Shown piece by piece: positions 34,174 through 46,400 of a stretch of 64,000 nt of DNA. Source of the stretch: Thermothelomyces thermophilus ATCC 42464 (taxonomy: Eukaryota; Ascomycota; Sordariomycetes; Sordariales; Chaetomiaceae). The stretch covers positions 5,390,243-5,454,242 of the forward strand of contig NC_016473.1 of assembly GCF_000226095.1 (NCBI RefSeq), given 5' to 3'. A model generated the notes under the pieces. It saw nothing but the letters and a program-made list of their open reading frames with translations, ran no database searches and was not told the DNA's origin. Made by a program: the position numbers and the translations under genes. Position 1 is the stretch's first letter; each line of letters opens with the position of its first letter.

Positions 34174-34596
34174 TATCATAGAAATATATATATAGATGCT
34201 ACCTAAGCTATTGGCACAAATAGGCTAATCAAGTCAAAGGAACGAAAAGACTAATTACAATATAGGAAGCATAGTAATTACTACGCTTACTAATGATCAG
34301 GGTGATCACTACTATATAATCACTTACGATTACCGTGATCAGGAATGATCACTAGGATTATATATATATATAGATAGTCACTCGTTAGGTGGACTCTGAG
34401 AGTTCACTAGTGATAGTAACCTGTCCTATAATCATAGTACTTATACCAAGCATTGCTAATTACTGTGAGAGATAACTCTAGTGTTGTTGTGAACCCTTTG
34501 GCTTTACCGAATCCCTTAGATGACCTGCCTGCTTGTCCCGCTTAATCTACCTTTGTCTGAACCCTTTTAGAAGAAGTCTGAGTTAGGTTCGTCATA
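34174..34596 (+). repeat. Gypsy-2b 3' LTR
   Basis: 423 bp, inverted relative to the Gypsy-2a LTRs on the plus strand. It begins TATCATAGAAAT (TGTCACGGAAAT after C-to-T and G-to-A changes) and ends GTTCGTCATA. Confidence 0.88.
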
Positions 34597-35893
34597 CTAA
34601 GTAGCTAAGGGCTAATAATTAACGTATTAAGGAAACTAGGGTATCCTGCCCTTAACTACCTAGAATAGGATAGCTCCCCTTACTTAATGATAAGTTAATT
34701 TTTTAGTCTAGCCTACTTCGCCTTGTTAAGCTCCTAGTAAATCCTTTTATACTCTTTGTTAGAAAGGTACAAGCATTACTTATTACTATAGACGGCTTAC
34801 TTAAGTATATAATAGTCTACTAGATCCTATGGATATCTTAGACGCTTATAAGGACATCTTGTATTATATTACTAAGTATACAAGTCTCTGCCTCTCTCCT
34901 TACCGCTCTTTTAAGCTATAGGAAGTATTAGTATATAAGTTATCAAGAAGATTCTATACTTCCGAGAGACTCTAGGTTATATGTCGTTATTAATTAGGAT
35001 CTTAGCCATTATAATAAGGGTGCTAAGCTCTAGAAGTAGCTATCCTATACCATTAGTAAGCTCGATTTCTATCCTCTTATTTACTACCTAGGTTAGCAAG
35101 ATATATATAGCAATAGCGTCAAGAAGGGTATAAAGTCCTCGTACGCCCTATACTTCTAAGATGTCGTATTAGATAGCTTGCTAGAAGGCAACATTAAAGT
35201 CACGAATCTAGCGCTATAGATTAACTCCCAAATGCTTGGCTATATTAAGACTAGTTATATATTACGCTATAACTATTATATAGAGCGTTATAATAGATAG
35301 CGTAAGTATAGAGTAAAGCGCCTAGATAATCCCCCTAATAAGGTTAATATCCTTCTTCCTATACGCTTTTATAGCTTTATAAAGTTTAGGGTCTATAATA
35401 TATACTAGCTAGCATTATAGCTATCCTATCTACTTACTAATATCTATAGTATATATGATATCTTTATAAAAGGAGTCTTATAGTCGTACGAATTTGGCTA
35501 CGACGGCTACATTAGAAGGTATTAAATCTATCGATATCGAAGGCGATAATCCTTCTTAGAGTTGCTCCTAGGAAGCTAGGATAAGGTTATCTCTAGCTTA
35601 CTTACAGGTTAGGCGCTACAGAACTTCTAGATCTCGCTCGCGGTCGCTATTGGGGTCGACAAATCCCTATATACCAGCAAATTCAGCCTACGATTATAGT
35701 TTAATATACTACGAGTTCTAGGAACTAGGCCCTATAAGGCGTGTAGAAGTCTCGACTAGGATCTCGGATATGATAGACGGATACGTCGTCGAAAGCGTAT
35801 TAAAGCAGGGTAAGAGAGTTCGTAATAGAAGAAGCTACTACTAATATTGAAGATACGTTAGTAGAGGAGTAGTCAAGGCACCAGGCTTATAAC
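34597..35893 (-). pseudogene. Probable Copia gag remnant
   Basis: AT-rich sequence between Gypsy-2b and the right Copia LTR. The minus strand near 34.75 kb shows a helical charged stretch (NKEYKRIYQELNKAKQARLK) that would suit a gag protein, and the position next to the 5' LTR fits. No diagnostic motif is seen, so this is assigned by place. Confidence 0.4.
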
Positions 35894-36105
35894 TGCCGAA
35901 CGTAGTAATGAGCTTCCGGGAGCGTTAAAAGCAGTCTATAGTGGATGGCTTGTACGAAGGAAAAGAGTGCCTTGTTGAACTATCTACAAAGGAGACAAAA
36001 CGACTGATATTCATAGACAAAGGGACTGGCCAAAGCTTTAAATAGCCTTATATAGCTGTGGCATGTATGTGGCTAATACTCTTAGAAGCTCTATAGCTTC
36101 TGACA
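35894..36105 (-). repeat. Copia LTR, right copy (5' LTR of the element)
   Basis: 212 bp, direct repeat of 12416-12627. It is followed by the target duplication CGGCT. Confidence 0.92.
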
Positions 36106-36110
36106 CGGCT

Positions 36111-37472
36111 AATAAACACCTGAACGTACAATACTGGTTAATGTTACCTATCCTTATATATTAGCCTGTGTTTGTATAAGGTATATATACGTCCGTATAC
36201 CTACCTGATCTATGTTGGTACTTTAAAATAACCTCGCTTGTGATTTTCCCGCCCTAGCGACGATGCGGGAAATGTACGTAGAAATATTGATAGAAAACGT
36301 ACCTTGGTTTTAAGACCAAGGAACATTATTACAAAATAAATCTTGACTAAGATAGCATTATTTTAACTATCCAAATCTCTACTATGTTGCCTATATTATT
36401 ATTTGGGTAGTACGGTTAGAATCTATATGAGCTAAATAAAGTGCTATAGCACTGTCAGATAATTATACTGCAAATCTCACTTACTACAGCGGCGAGGGCG
36501 CCGTGGCAGGCACTCCCAGAACTCTTGTATAAGCTCTAGAAGTGGTGATAATTCGTAGATTATTATAGCCAAATGCCAGGAGGGGTGTAGTCTAAATACA
36601 GTTATGACCCCGGTTGGTCCCTTCTGCCAATAGGTCGATCAGATCTAACCCCCTGGACAGCCGGTGCTACAGCTCGGTGGCTGCAATCCGTACAGCTCAG
36701 AAAGGCTGCAAATAGGTACGACACCACAGCGGTATTCGCGCCGTGGGCGGCACTCCTAGACCAACTGTTACGGTCTGCAGAAGTAGGTAGTAAAAGCGTT
36801 GATTGTTCCAAGTGCCAGAGGCACTTGGAGATGCTGTCTAAATACATGTCAACACCCTGGCTCGTCATCCCTGTTGGTGGGTCAGTCAGATGTGACCCAT
36901 TGGCAGTCATATACTGTAACAGCCGGATCCTGCAACATAAAGTGTAGAGATTTTTAAAACCCGTTGTGTAAGTAATTACTATTAGAATGTAGGTAGATAT
37001 TACATAGGTATTTATACCTTGAACTTTCCCTGATTTCTGGCCAGATATGTATTTAAAGGTGGTATACGGCCTAAAAACTGGAAACAGGACAAGGCGTTTG
37101 GCGGCCTCCGATGCATATACTTTATACTCTCAATGGAGTCACGAACCTAGATCTGTGGTTGTCATTCTTACTCCATATTATTACATCAGCATTCATCACC
37201 AGTTCTAGAGTTATCATAGCAGATTGGATACCTAATGATTCACGCTGAAAACTACATACTATAGCATTTACTACCTTAACTTCCTTCACATAATCGGACT
37301 GATTTAAACTATCAAAAACGTTATTAATCGAGTCATGAAACACAACTACCTGATCAATCAGCTCTTTCCGAATCAATTCCTCCAACATATGCCGTCTGCA
37401 ACGAACAAAAGAAATCGGTAAGCTATAAAAACAAAACAAGAACAAAAGAAAATAAAGACATTAAAAAAACAA
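36111..37472. other. Region between Copia and the PKS-NRPS gene
   Basis: The first 370 bp are AT-rich without a gene. A diverged direct duplication lies at 36486-36926. A 107-codon open stretch at 37445-37122 (-) is AT-rich with no known motif and no support, and is not called as a gene. The 3' end of the PKS-NRPS gene is at 37473. Confidence 0.5.
36486..36926. repeat. Diverged tandem duplication, unit about 240-260 bp
   Basis: Unit 1 starts ACAGCGGCGAGGGCGCCGTG at 36486 and unit 2 starts ACAGCGGTATTCGCGCCGTG at 36726. Shared blocks in the same order include GGCACTCC, GTCTAAATACA, TTGGT and ACAGCCGG (36657 and 36919). The units differ at many sites, so the duplication is old. Confidence 0.65.
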
Positions 37473-40400
37473 TTATCCCTTGACATAGGCCTGGAAGACA
37501 ATGTCCGTATCCATCTCATCAACCGAGGCCAGGTATGCGGCTACGAGCACGTTCAAGCCTTCGGCCACGGCCATCTCGATCCACTGGCCCAACGGGACCG
37601 TCCGGTACTCGACCCCGTCCTCCTCCTCGAGGTGGCTCTGCAGGCGTTCGATGGGGATGACGAGCCCGCCGCTGTGATGTAGGAACTTGACGGGCACGAC
37701 CGACCCCGCCTCCTCGGGGGTGGTCTCCTGCTGCTGCTGCTGCTGCTGGTGCTCGCGCCCCCCCCGGATGACGGCGCCGACGATGCCGTCGGCGACGGTC
37801 TCGACGGGCACGAAGTCGAGGGAGCCGCGCCAGCGGGACGAGACGGGCACGGCGCGCAGCTTCTTGGCGAAGCGCATGACGGTCGACATGACGTCCGTCT
37901 CGCCGGCGCCGGGGCCCGTGACGCTGGTGGGCCGGTGAACCCAGACGCGGAGGCCGAGGCGGGCGGCGGCGCGCTCGAGGAAGGCTTCGCTCGCCCACTT
38001 GCTCGCGACGTAGTGGTCGAGCCAGCCGGGGGGCGGCGGGTACGCGGCCACGGACTCCTCGCCAAAGACGTCGCCGCGCGCCGTCGGGGAGGAAGAAGGG
38101 TCGGCGACGAGGAGCAGGCGGCCGGTCGCGGCGGTCGAGACGTAGTGGAAGTCGAGCCCGTGGCGGAGGGCGAGGCGGGCCAGCGCCTTGGTGGAGCCGA
38201 CGTTGGCCCGGCGCAGCGTCGCGTACGTCTTGAGGAAGGACACGTCGGCGCCGCAGTGGATGACGGCGTGCGCGTCGGCGAACAGCCGCTGCTCGTCCTC
38301 CTCCCCGACCGTCTCCTCGACGGACGTGAGGTCGCCGGCGTGCACCGACACCCTGCCGGGGTTCGACTCGACCACGTCGGCCAGCCTGGACGGGTCGCGG
38401 ACGGCGATGCAGCGGACCTCGGCGACGTCGGGAGACGAGAGGAGCCGGGCCAGCAGCTCGCGGCCGATGAAGCCGGTCGCGCCCGTCAGGATGACGACCA
38501 CCTTGCCGCCGGGGCCGTTATTATCAAGCCGGCGCCGCCCGGCCGCCGCCCGCTCCTCCGGGGAGGGAACGGCGTCGGCGAGGTCCTTGGTCAGGGCCGT
38601 CTCGTCCTCCCAGTCGATCGCGGCATCGACGCCGGCGCTCTCGAGGGCCGCGTCGTGAACCGCGGCCGCCATGGCCCCGAGCGTGCTGTTTTCGAAGAGG
38701 CGCATGATGGTCAGGTTCGCGCCGAACTCGTCCTTAACGCGGCGCTGTACCTCGACGAGCAGCATCGAGTTGCCCCCGACGTGGAAGAAGTCGGTATCCC
38801 GGTCGACGGTGTAGAGCGACAAGACGTCCTCGGGTATGACGCGTTCCCAGACTCGGCTGCGTAGCTGGAGCTCCTGTTGGGTCAACGGGGCGGCGGAGGA
38901 GCCGTTCGGCCGCTTCTCCTCCTCCTCCTCTTTTGCAGCGACGACGCGCGTCGGCAGCTCCTGCACCGCGCGCCTGTCCAGCTTGCCGTGCAGGTTCAGC
39001 GGCATGGACGGGATCTCCACGATGACTGCCGGATGCATGTACTGCGGCAGGGGCAGCGAGCTCGCCAGGCGGCGGAGGAAGGCGTCCCGGTCCCGTCGGG
39101 GCACGGGGGCGTCGGGCCGGAACACGGCGTGGGCCACGAGGGTCGGCGGTTCGCCGCGGGCGGTGACGCAGACGCTCGCCAGGGCGCCGTCGGCGGAGCG
39201 GAGGATGGCCTGCTCGACGTCCTGCATCTCGATCCGGATCCCGCGCAGCTTGATCTGCGAGTCGCCGTCGATGCGGCCCAGGATTTCCAGTTCTCCGTCC
39301 CGAGTCAGCCGGCCACGGTCGCCGGTGCGGTACATCTTGGCGGATCCGCCGGCGGGCGCGAACGGGTCCGGCACGAACTTTTCGGCCGTGAGATGGTCGT
39401 TGCCGAGGTAGCCCAGGCCGACTCCGACGCCGCCGATGACGACCTCGCCCGGCGCGCCGGCGCACACGGGCTCCAGCCGGTCGTCCAGGATGTAGACGGA
39501 GCGGTTAGGCATCGCCTTGCCGACCGTCACGGGGGCCTGCGGCGGCTCCGACAGGGGGATCTCGGCCTGGTTGCTGCCCACGGTGACCTCGGACGGCCCG
39601 TAGCAGTTCCACAGGCGCAGGCCGGGGAGGCGGAGCGACCGGAAGTCGTCGACGAGCTTCGGCGTGCACTGCTCGCCGCCCGTCATCGCGATCCTCCAGG
39701 AGGTGGACTGGGCGAGCTTGGAGAAGCCGTACTGGATCCAGGTGTGATACTCGGACGGCGTGGCGCCCGTGCAGGTGATCTTCTCCTTGGCCATGAGCCC
39801 CGTGATGGCGACGGGGTCTCCGCGCATGGACCGGGGCGCGACCACCAGAGTGCCGCCGTGGGCCAGGCCGCTGAAGCACTGCCACATGGCGAGGTCGAAG
39901 CCCAGGGCGCTGTGGAAGAGCACGACCTCGGGCCCCCGAATGTCGCACGTATGCTCCATGAAGTTGGTGATGCCCCGGTGCGGAACGATGGCGCCCTTTG
40001 GAACGCCCGTCGTGCCGCTCGTGAAGAAGATGACGGCGGCCTCGTCCGGCTGCGCAAGGTTGGCCGGCGCGCCCGCGCCCGCCACGTCGCCTTCGCCTTC
40101 GCCTTCTCCCCGAGAGACGTTGACGACCCGAGCACCCCCCGCGTCCCGGATGACGGCGAGAGCGGCCTCCTGGGCGGATTCGGTGGCGTCGTGCGAGAGG
40201 GCAACGGCCGGCCGCGCAGCCGCGGCGATGACCGCTAGCCGCTCGACGGGGGTGCCGGGGTCGATGGGGACGAAGACGGCGCCGACGCGCATGACGGCCA
40301 GCAGGGAGCTGACCCAGTCGAAGCCCGGCTCCTGGAATAGGGCGACGCGGGATCCCCCGGTGACGCCGGCCGCGAGCAGCGCCCTCGCGATGGCACCGAC

Positions 40401-43400
40401 GCGGTCGCGAAGTTGCCTGTAGTTCCACACCCGTCCGCCGAGCGCCTCCCTCACGGCGATGGTGTCTGGATTGCGCTGGATGATATCATCCACCCGATGG
40501 ACGATGGTTTGCGGCCAGTCAGAGACGACGGGGTTGCCTGTGCAAATGACGAGTCGGTTAGCAAAGTTACTGGTTAATTAATAGTTCATTCTTAATAATC
40601 CCAACTTACCTCGACCGAGCCTAATGGCCTCCTCGGCGGTCTCGGGCGCGAATGCGGGCGCCGAACCGAGCGTGGAGTCCGGTTTGCGCGCAAAGAGGTC
40701 GAGGAGATGCATGTAGGTATCGGCCAAGATGTTGGCCTCGTGTTCCGAGTAGAGCTGCTCCTGGACGAGGAACATGAGGCGGGGGTCGCTGTTCGGGTTC
40801 TCCATGATGTCGAGGCTGATGTCGTAGGCGGACCGGCCGAAGTGGTACTGCTCGCCCTCGCCCTCGACGGCGCCGAGCGACCGCTTCTCGGCCACGCCGG
40901 CGCGGTAGTTGATGAAGGCCTGGAACAAGGGGCTGTGCAGGGTGGACCGCTGGATCTTGAGGTTGTTGAGCACGAGGTCGAAGGGGACGTGCGAGTGCGC
41001 CATGGCGGCGTAGGCGGTCCGGCGCACGTCCTTGAGCGTGTCCCGGAAGGTCCGGTCTCCGGACGGGCGGAAGCGCAGGGGGAGGAGGTTGAGGTACATG
41101 CCGACGCTGGACGCGAGGTCGCCCTCGAAGCGGTTGGCGTCGGCCATGCCGATGCACAGGTCGCCCGTGCCGAGCAGGCGGAAGAGGGCGGCCTGGAAGA
41201 CGGCGAGGTAGAAGTGGAAGGGCGACGCCTTCTCGCGCCGGCACGTGTCTCGGATCTTGGCGGCCAGGGCGGCGTCGACGTGGCGGTCCACCCGGTTGTG
41301 GTCGTACCTGCGGATGACGGTGCGCTCCCGGACGGAGGCGTACGGGAGCAGGGGGATCGCGGCAGGAACGCCGGCCAGCTGGTCCTGCCACCAGGCGATG
41401 TCGCGGTCCATCTTGCCCTGCTGCACCTCGAGCTGCTGCTGCGCGGCGAAGTCGGGGTATTGGAAAGGCCGGGGCGCCAGCGGCCTGCCCGTGTACAGCT
41501 TCATCAGGTCGGCCATGAAGACCTCGAGGCTGGCGCCGTCCATGTTGATGTGGTGGTAGCCGACCACGAGGAAGTGGTCCGACGGGCTCAGGGAGAGGAG
41601 CACCAGGCGCATCGACTCGCCGCGTTCGATGGCGAAGACGTAGTTCTTCATGGCCTCGAATGCCTCCGACGCCTCGGCCGCCTCCTTGATCTGCCTCTTT
41701 TCGAGCCGGAGGAGAGACCTCTTGAGGACGGCCTGGTCCGGAAGCAGCTGGCCCGGCCGAGCAACAAAGGCCGTCCGGAGGGCCTGGTGCCGGTGGCCGA
41801 GCGTCTGGATGGCCGACTCCAGCTTGTCCACCTGTAGCGGCCCCTTCAACCTCACCGAGAAGGAGATGTTGAACGTCGTCTGGTCCTCGATGTAGCTCCT
41901 CAGAAACCAGAACCGAGACTGGCCCAGCGACATCGGCGCCGTCCTCTCCACGTCCTGTTCCCGCGGAGCACAGGGGGGAGCACTGGGGGGAGAGAGCTGC
42001 GCCGGTGTCGGGCTGACGCCGGCCTCGTCCTTGGTAAACGGTGGCACTCCGGTCTCGAGCTCGTGAGCCGGAGTGGTGTGGCCGCTGCTGGTGACGGACG
42101 TCGGGTGATCGGAGCCGGTGCTGCTGCTCGCCGGGTCCAGCGTCGGCGGCGCCGAGAAGACGGTGGTGGAGGTACGGGACGTGTCCACCGCGTCGGGCGC
42201 AGGGGTGATCTCGACTCTCGACTGGCTCCGCTCTGCTGCTGCTGCTGCGGCGGCGGCGGCGGACTCGTTCCCGAGGTTGGGCGTCAGCCCCTCGGGCAGC
42301 TTCTCGTGGGCAAACGCGACGAGGTCGGCCATGGTGGCGCCGCCCAGGATCTTGAGGACGGGCACGTCGACGTCCATCTCCTTCTGGAACCAGGAGCGGA
42401 TCTCGACGGCGACCAGCGAGTCGATGCCCGTGTCCTCGGCGTTGGCGGCCAGGATGTTGGCCCGCTCGTCGTCCGTCTGCAGCTCGGTCTGCAGCATGAT
42501 CTGGAGCTTCTGCAGGAAGGAATCGCGGATGATGTCGAGCACCTCCTCGGGCGTCGCGGCCTCGAGCAGCCTCGTCTTGACGCCGGCCGCCGCCCCTCCC
42601 TGGTTCTTCTTGGCGCCCGAGTCGGTGCCGCCGCGGACGATGCAGTGCTGGAAGCGCGGGTTGTCCATCCACGGCGCCGGCTCTTCCTCGTCCACGTTGA
42701 TGACCCGCAGGCCGGTCACGATCTCGGGGCTGCGGCCCGAGTCCGGGCGGCCGGCGAGGATGGCCTCGGCGACGCACTGGCGGAACGCCCGCTCGTCCAT
42801 CCACTGGAATCCCGCCCGGCGGATGGCCGGGAAGACGATCTCGCTGGCCTCGCGCATGACGTATCCTATGCCCATGACGGCTCCGAGGTGCAGGACGGAA
42901 GCTGCCAGGCCCTTGCGCCGGCGCTCAAACGTCTTGGCCGTCATGTACATGTTGGCCGCGCTGTAGTTGGACTGGCCGCGGTTTCCGGAAGCCGAGGCGA
43001 GCGAGGAGAAGAAGACGAAGAAGTCGAGCTGCTCGTCCTGGAAGAGGCGGTCTAGGTGAATGGTGCCCATGACTTTGGGTCGTACCACCTTGTTCATGAT
43101 CTCGAGCGACATCTCGGAGAACGGGACATCCTCGAGCACCATTGCGCCGTGCATTATACCCGCGATGGGGGGGAAGGACCGGCGGATGCTGTTGACCAGA
43201 TCTTCGACGGCGGCCGGGTCGGTGATGTCACTGGTCGTTGTCAATACTTGCTTCTTAAAGGGGAGGTTAATTAGTAGACCTACTTTGCAAACGCCTGGAT
43301 CCTGATGCCCCGTGCCCGGCGTTCCTCTAGCCACTTGGGGTCGATATTAGGACGGCGACTCGTCATGACGACGTTCCTTGCGCCGTGGGACGCCATCCAG

Positions 43401-46400
43401 TCGACCAGCGAGCGGCCCAGGTCGCTGGTCAGGCCGAACAGGACATAGGTCTTGGCGCCATCGAAGCGGATCAAGCTGTCCACCGACTGCAGGCTGACGG
43501 GGACCTTGTCGCCGGAGCTCCAGTCCACCAACGTCGGCAACGAGGCGAGCTCGGTGTCGGAGGGCGGAGCGTCGACCAGTGTGCTAGGGGTCACCGCGCG
43601 GAAGCGGATCTCTCCGCCCTCAGCAGCTCGGTCCCGGTCCGCGTGACGGGAAGTGGTCTGCTCCAGTATCTCGGACAGGACGGATGGCGACGGCTGCTGC
43701 CGTAGCTTCTCCCCAAGCTCTGCCAGTTTGATAGACTGGCCAGACGGAGGCACGCAGGCCGCGATTAGGGACCCGAGTCCGACGCCCTCGGGCTCGGCGG
43801 AACAGTCGAGGAACAGGGCGACGTCGGCAGGAAGGGCGGCGCGAACGGCTCTCTTGGAGCTCAGCGGCGATAGGCTCACGACGGGATGGCCATGGGGAAG
43901 GCCCAGGTCGGCAGCGTCGGTCGTCGAGGCCGTGAAGACCACCGTCGTGCCGCGTTCGGCAGCTCGCCGCACGAGGGAGCCCGCTAAGCCCGCCGGAGGC
44001 TCGTTGACAAGGAGCTTGCTGTCTCGTGGCACGGCAGAGAGGATCTGGCTGGACTGCGCTTCGACGGCGAGCAAGGCGAGGAGGAGGAGCCTCTGCTGCT
44101 GCTGCGCTTCTTCCTTTAATATAGCATCCCCCACGAGCCTGACTTGGCCCCGTGGGACGGCGACGTGGGAGCCGTTAGTACTCGACAGCCCCAAGACCCA
44201 GGACCCCGAGTCCTTCTCCTGTCCGAGCACGCCATACAGGTTCCCGATCACGGGGAGCAAGGTCGACGCCGTGACGCGGATGATGGCCGTGTCGTCAGAG
44301 GCTCCGGCTCTGGCGTCGTCGGACGCGCCCTCGTAGACCGCGTATCCGGCATCGGTCGACGCCAGGACGAGCGCGGGGCTTTCGGCGCCGACCTCGGTAA
44401 GCTTGGTGATCTTCCGCTTGGACGAGTTGTACCGCTCGTTGGCCGGTCGGATGGGGAGCAGGCGCGGCACGAGGATCCGGCCGTCATCCTCGACGAGCTC
44501 CTGTTCGGTCGAGTACAATATCCCCCTCGTCGATCCCTCGTCGCGGGTGAAGCGCAGGCGGATGAGCGCCTCGGCCACCAGCTTCGAGTTAGGCTTCCGC
44601 GAGATGTCGAGGTCGAGGAACTGGAGCTTGACGCCGGGGGCCTCGAGGGCGACCGTGCGACCCAGGCCCACGCTCATGCTCATGTAGGGCTGCTCGGCGC
44701 GGCAACCCTGCGTGACCCACAGGATGGTGCGCTGGTAGTCCAGCATGCTCTGCAGGCCCCGCATGGTCTCGCCGGTGAGGTTGGAGAAGACGGGCTGGTC
44801 GAGCTCGGCGAGGTTGAGGACGAGCGCGGTGGGCGAGACGGCGGCGGCGTCGAACTCGTCGAGCGACGACAGCCGCGTGACGGCGAAGCCGAAGTGCCTC
44901 GTGAGGTCGAGCACGCTGTCGATCAGGATGACGGTCGCCAGGCTCTGCCCGCCGACGATGACGAGCTCTCCGCCGTCGGCCGCGGACGCGTTGGACTCGG
45001 CCGGGTGCGAGAGCGGCTCCCGGAGCAGGTTCACGCGCGGCTCGACCGCCTGGGAGACGATGACGGAGAAGGGCCTCGGGAGCACGTCGACCTCGGGCGT
45101 GATGGTGTCGATGCCGGAGAAGCCGGCGCCCAGCAGGACCTGGTGCCACCTCGCCGAGGTGGCGCACGGCGAGTACCGCCGCCCGTCGTCGCGTCCGAGC
45201 CACCAGCCGGGCAGGCCGCTCATGGCGAAGCCGGTCCGGAGGACGTCAAGGTTGGTGAGCTCGAGGAGGACGAGGTAGCCGCCCGGCTTGAGCAGCCGCC
45301 GGGTCGCCCGCATCGTCTTGTCCAGGCTCTTGGTGGCGTGCAGGACCAGGGAGCCGATGATGAGGTCGTACGCGCCCTCCCGGTATCCCTGCTCGACCAC
45401 GTCCTTCTCGATGTCGAGGGCGCGGAAGATCATCTTGTCGGCCGTGGCGGCGAAGACCTCCTGCGCCTTCTCGAAGAAGCCGGTCGAGATGTCGGTGTAC
45501 GTGTAGGACGAGAAGGTCCGGCCGATCTCGCGGAAGATGGCCTTCGTGGCACCGCCCGTGCCGGCGCCGATCTCGAGTATGTCCATGTGCGGGTAGCGAT
45601 GGACGATCTGGGCCACGGTCCGGGCCAGGAACGCCGTCGTCTCGCGGATGCCCAGCGCCTCGACGTAGTAGCGGTTCAGGAGGTTGTCTTTGAACATGTG
45701 CTGCAGGATCTGGGTCTCGCCCCGGACCGCGGCCGCCAGGTTCTCGCCGACCGCGTGGGTCAGCTCGACCTCGATGCTGTCGGGGTGCTTTGCCCGGATG
45801 TGCGAGATGCTCTCCCACGTGTCGTCGAGCCATTCCGGCTTGCAGAACCGCTGCCGCCCGTTGGCCGTCTGCTCGAGGACGTGCTCGACAAAGTCAAACA
45901 GCGCCTCGTGGTGCCATTCCAGGCCCTGGCGCTGGCTCGGCGGGATGTCGCGCACCAGCTTCCTCATGAAGTAGATGGTGAGCCTCTCGAGATCCGAGGC
46001 CAGCTCGAAGTCGGCCGCGCCGGCCCGGTTGTCGGCCGCCAGGGTGCCGTCCGGCGCGCCCGGCCCCCATACGTTCTCCATGAAGAGCTGCCGATCCGCC
46101 TGGCCGGTGCGCGTGGCCAGCGGGGTGATCCGGACCCCCTGCACCTGGATCAGGGGCGTCCGCCCGTCCCGGCCGTACACCTCGACGTCTCCGCCGATGG
46201 TGGCCGTGCTGAGCGGGTCCTCGGTCAGGAAGGACTCGAGCGGAAGCCGGACCCCTTCGGCCAGGTCTTGTCTGCACAGCGACGTGTTGACGGTCAGGCT
46301 GGCGATCCCCGTCGGTACCTGCAGCTGGTCGAGGCTCCCGTCGTTGGGATACCAGTACGCCAGGAAGATGGCCTGCAGGGCGCAGTCTAGCAGGGCCGGG

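Larger units (their letters stand above)
32056..34596 (+). mobile_element. Gypsy-2b, inverted 3' fragment of the same chromovirus family
   Basis: Plus-strand integrase sequence starts abruptly at 32056 (GAAGATGATCTACTTAACTC), matching in reverse the 27.1-kb region of Gypsy-2a. Integrase continues to about 33.2 kb with a GPF-type C-terminal motif (KVGPFVIKERIST at about 33.17 kb). A chromodomain remnant follows at about 33.32-33.50 kb (DVKEILDSYIINREL; DFGLEDNL; LNYLKKLE). Then come the antisense-gene remnant and a 3' LTR at 34174-34596. Everything 5' of the integrase is absent. Together with Gypsy-2a it forms a large imperfect inverted repeat of the 3' half of the element. Confidence 0.8.
12411..36110 (-). 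mobile_element. RIP-degraded Copia LTR retrotransposon carrying nested insertions
   Basis: The element is bounded by 212-bp direct repeats at 12416-12627 and 35894-36105 and by a 5-bp target duplication, CGGCC (12411-12415) and CGGCT (36106-36110), differing by one C-to-T change. On the minus strand the LTR begins TGTCAGAAGC and ends with CA. Copia order on the minus strand is: possible gag about 35.9-34.6 kb; protease/pre-integrase about 20.6-20.4 kb and 17.6-17.2 kb (LWHLRAGHLGLEALKAL at about 17.3-17.25 kb); integrase; reverse transcriptase at about 14.75 kb, where FYIDNFLVF stands for the usual Y-V-D-D motif; then the 3' LTR. In-frame TAG/TAA codons are frequent, as expected from RIP. The internal gaps are filled by the GC-rich island and three Gypsy elements. 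The insertion lies between the two arms of the putative biosynthetic cluster. Confidence 0.85.

Noticed and set aside
37122-37445. 107-codon open stretch on the minus strand just after the PKS-NRPS gene
   Set aside because: AT-rich, no motif, no splice or conservation evidence.
37749-38864. Long plus-strand frames opposite the PKS-NRPS gene (also 38877-40238, 44144-46390, 49046-50134)
   Set aside because: High-GC antisense shadows of the PKS-NRPS exons, without protein-like composition.
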